Positions 63,884-64,000 of a stretch of DNA of 64,000 nt are shown in pieces. The notes beneath the pieces are model-generated. The model did no database searches. It was not told the origin of the DNA and saw nothing but the letters and a program-made list of their open reading frames with translations. The number at the start of each line of letters is the position of its first letter. Position 1 is the first letter of the stretch. The DNA is from Lysobacter sp. M2-1 (lineage in GTDB: Bacteria > Pseudomonadota > Gammaproteobacteria > Xanthomonadales > Xanthomonadaceae): the NCBI RefSeq assembly GCF_022662495.1, contig NZ_JAKPBU010000001.1, forward strand, positions 1,922,001 through 1,986,000, read 5' to 3'. Both the position numbers and the translations under genes were made by a program.

Positions 63884-64000
63884 GTGAATCCCAGCCCGCC
63901 CATCCACCCCGAGCCGCAGTCCCATCGCGCGCTGCCCGGCCCGCGCCGGCAGGAGCCGGGCTGGGGGCGGGTGGACCAGCTCGATTTCCACGAAGTTGCG
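63884..64000 (+). CDS. N-terminal fragment of an unidentified protein
   Basis: An open frame runs from GTG 63884 to the end of the window (39 codons). It reads MNPSPPIHPEPQSHRALPGP and then GWGRVDQLDFHEVA. The Pro-rich start suggests a flexible N-terminus. TATCCTG at 63871 is a possible -10, 13 bp before the start. Family unknown. Confidence 0.4.
   Translation, partial: MNPSPPIHPEPQSHRALPGPRRQEPGWGRVDQLDFHEVA

Overview
The window looks like chromosomal DNA of a high-GC gammaproteobacterium of the Xanthomonadaceae/Lysobacteraceae (Lysobacter, Luteimonas or Xanthomonas relatives). The reasons are roughly two-thirds G+C, a Xanthomonas-like gene order, and extragenic palindromes with GTGG or GTAG heads. 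This placement is inferred from gene content; no search was run.

1-9130: a broken gene of unknown function, an FmdB-type zinc ribbon protein, a membrane diguanylate cyclase, a secreted DUF3011-like protein, aspS, a GNAT acetyltransferase, a subtilisin-like protease with a C-terminal SLH-like region, and a secreted protein of unknown function. 9246-14903: a tightly packed signalling operon of an FHA-GAF protein, a transmembrane Ser/Thr kinase with a TPR-like tail, a soluble histidine kinase and a LuxR-type response regulator. The first three genes overlap by 4 bp at each junction. 15067-27966: a hydrolase and then the conserved core yebC, ruvC, ruvA, kup, ruvB, ybgC, tolQRAB, pal, cpoB, queE, queC. 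These genes cover Holliday-junction processing, the Tol-Pal envelope machine and 7-deazaguanine synthesis.

28307-52249: a Wzy-type exopolysaccharide or capsule locus. It encodes a WecA-like initiating transferase, a GT4 and two GT2 glycosyltransferases, a pyruvyltransferase-like domain, a sulfotransferase, a flippase, an EpsG-like polymerase, a Wza-like export protein, a low-molecular-weight tyrosine phosphatase and a Wzc-like tyrosine kinase. Its unusual parts are a kinase-methyltransferase fusion in the reverse order to WbdD, a pyruvyltransferase-GT2 fusion, a WecA fused to a degenerate half of WecB, a 992-residue protein with two tandem asparagine-synthase-like PP-loop domains, and two paralogous beta-helix proteins at opposite ends. 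Three genes (sulfotransferase, flippase, kinase-methyltransferase) run on the minus strand inside it.

52346-64000: tRNA-Lys(UUU), a secreted alpha/beta hydrolase, a DUF1801-like protein, a GNAT, recQ, dps, hrpA (with a repeat inserted in frame), relA and the start of one more gene. REP-type inverted repeats lie at 5.2, 14.9, 15.7 and 56.6-56.8 kb. No CRISPR array, rRNA, transposase or prophage was seen. The most novel material is in the polysaccharide locus and in the mixed Ser/Thr-kinase and two-component operon.
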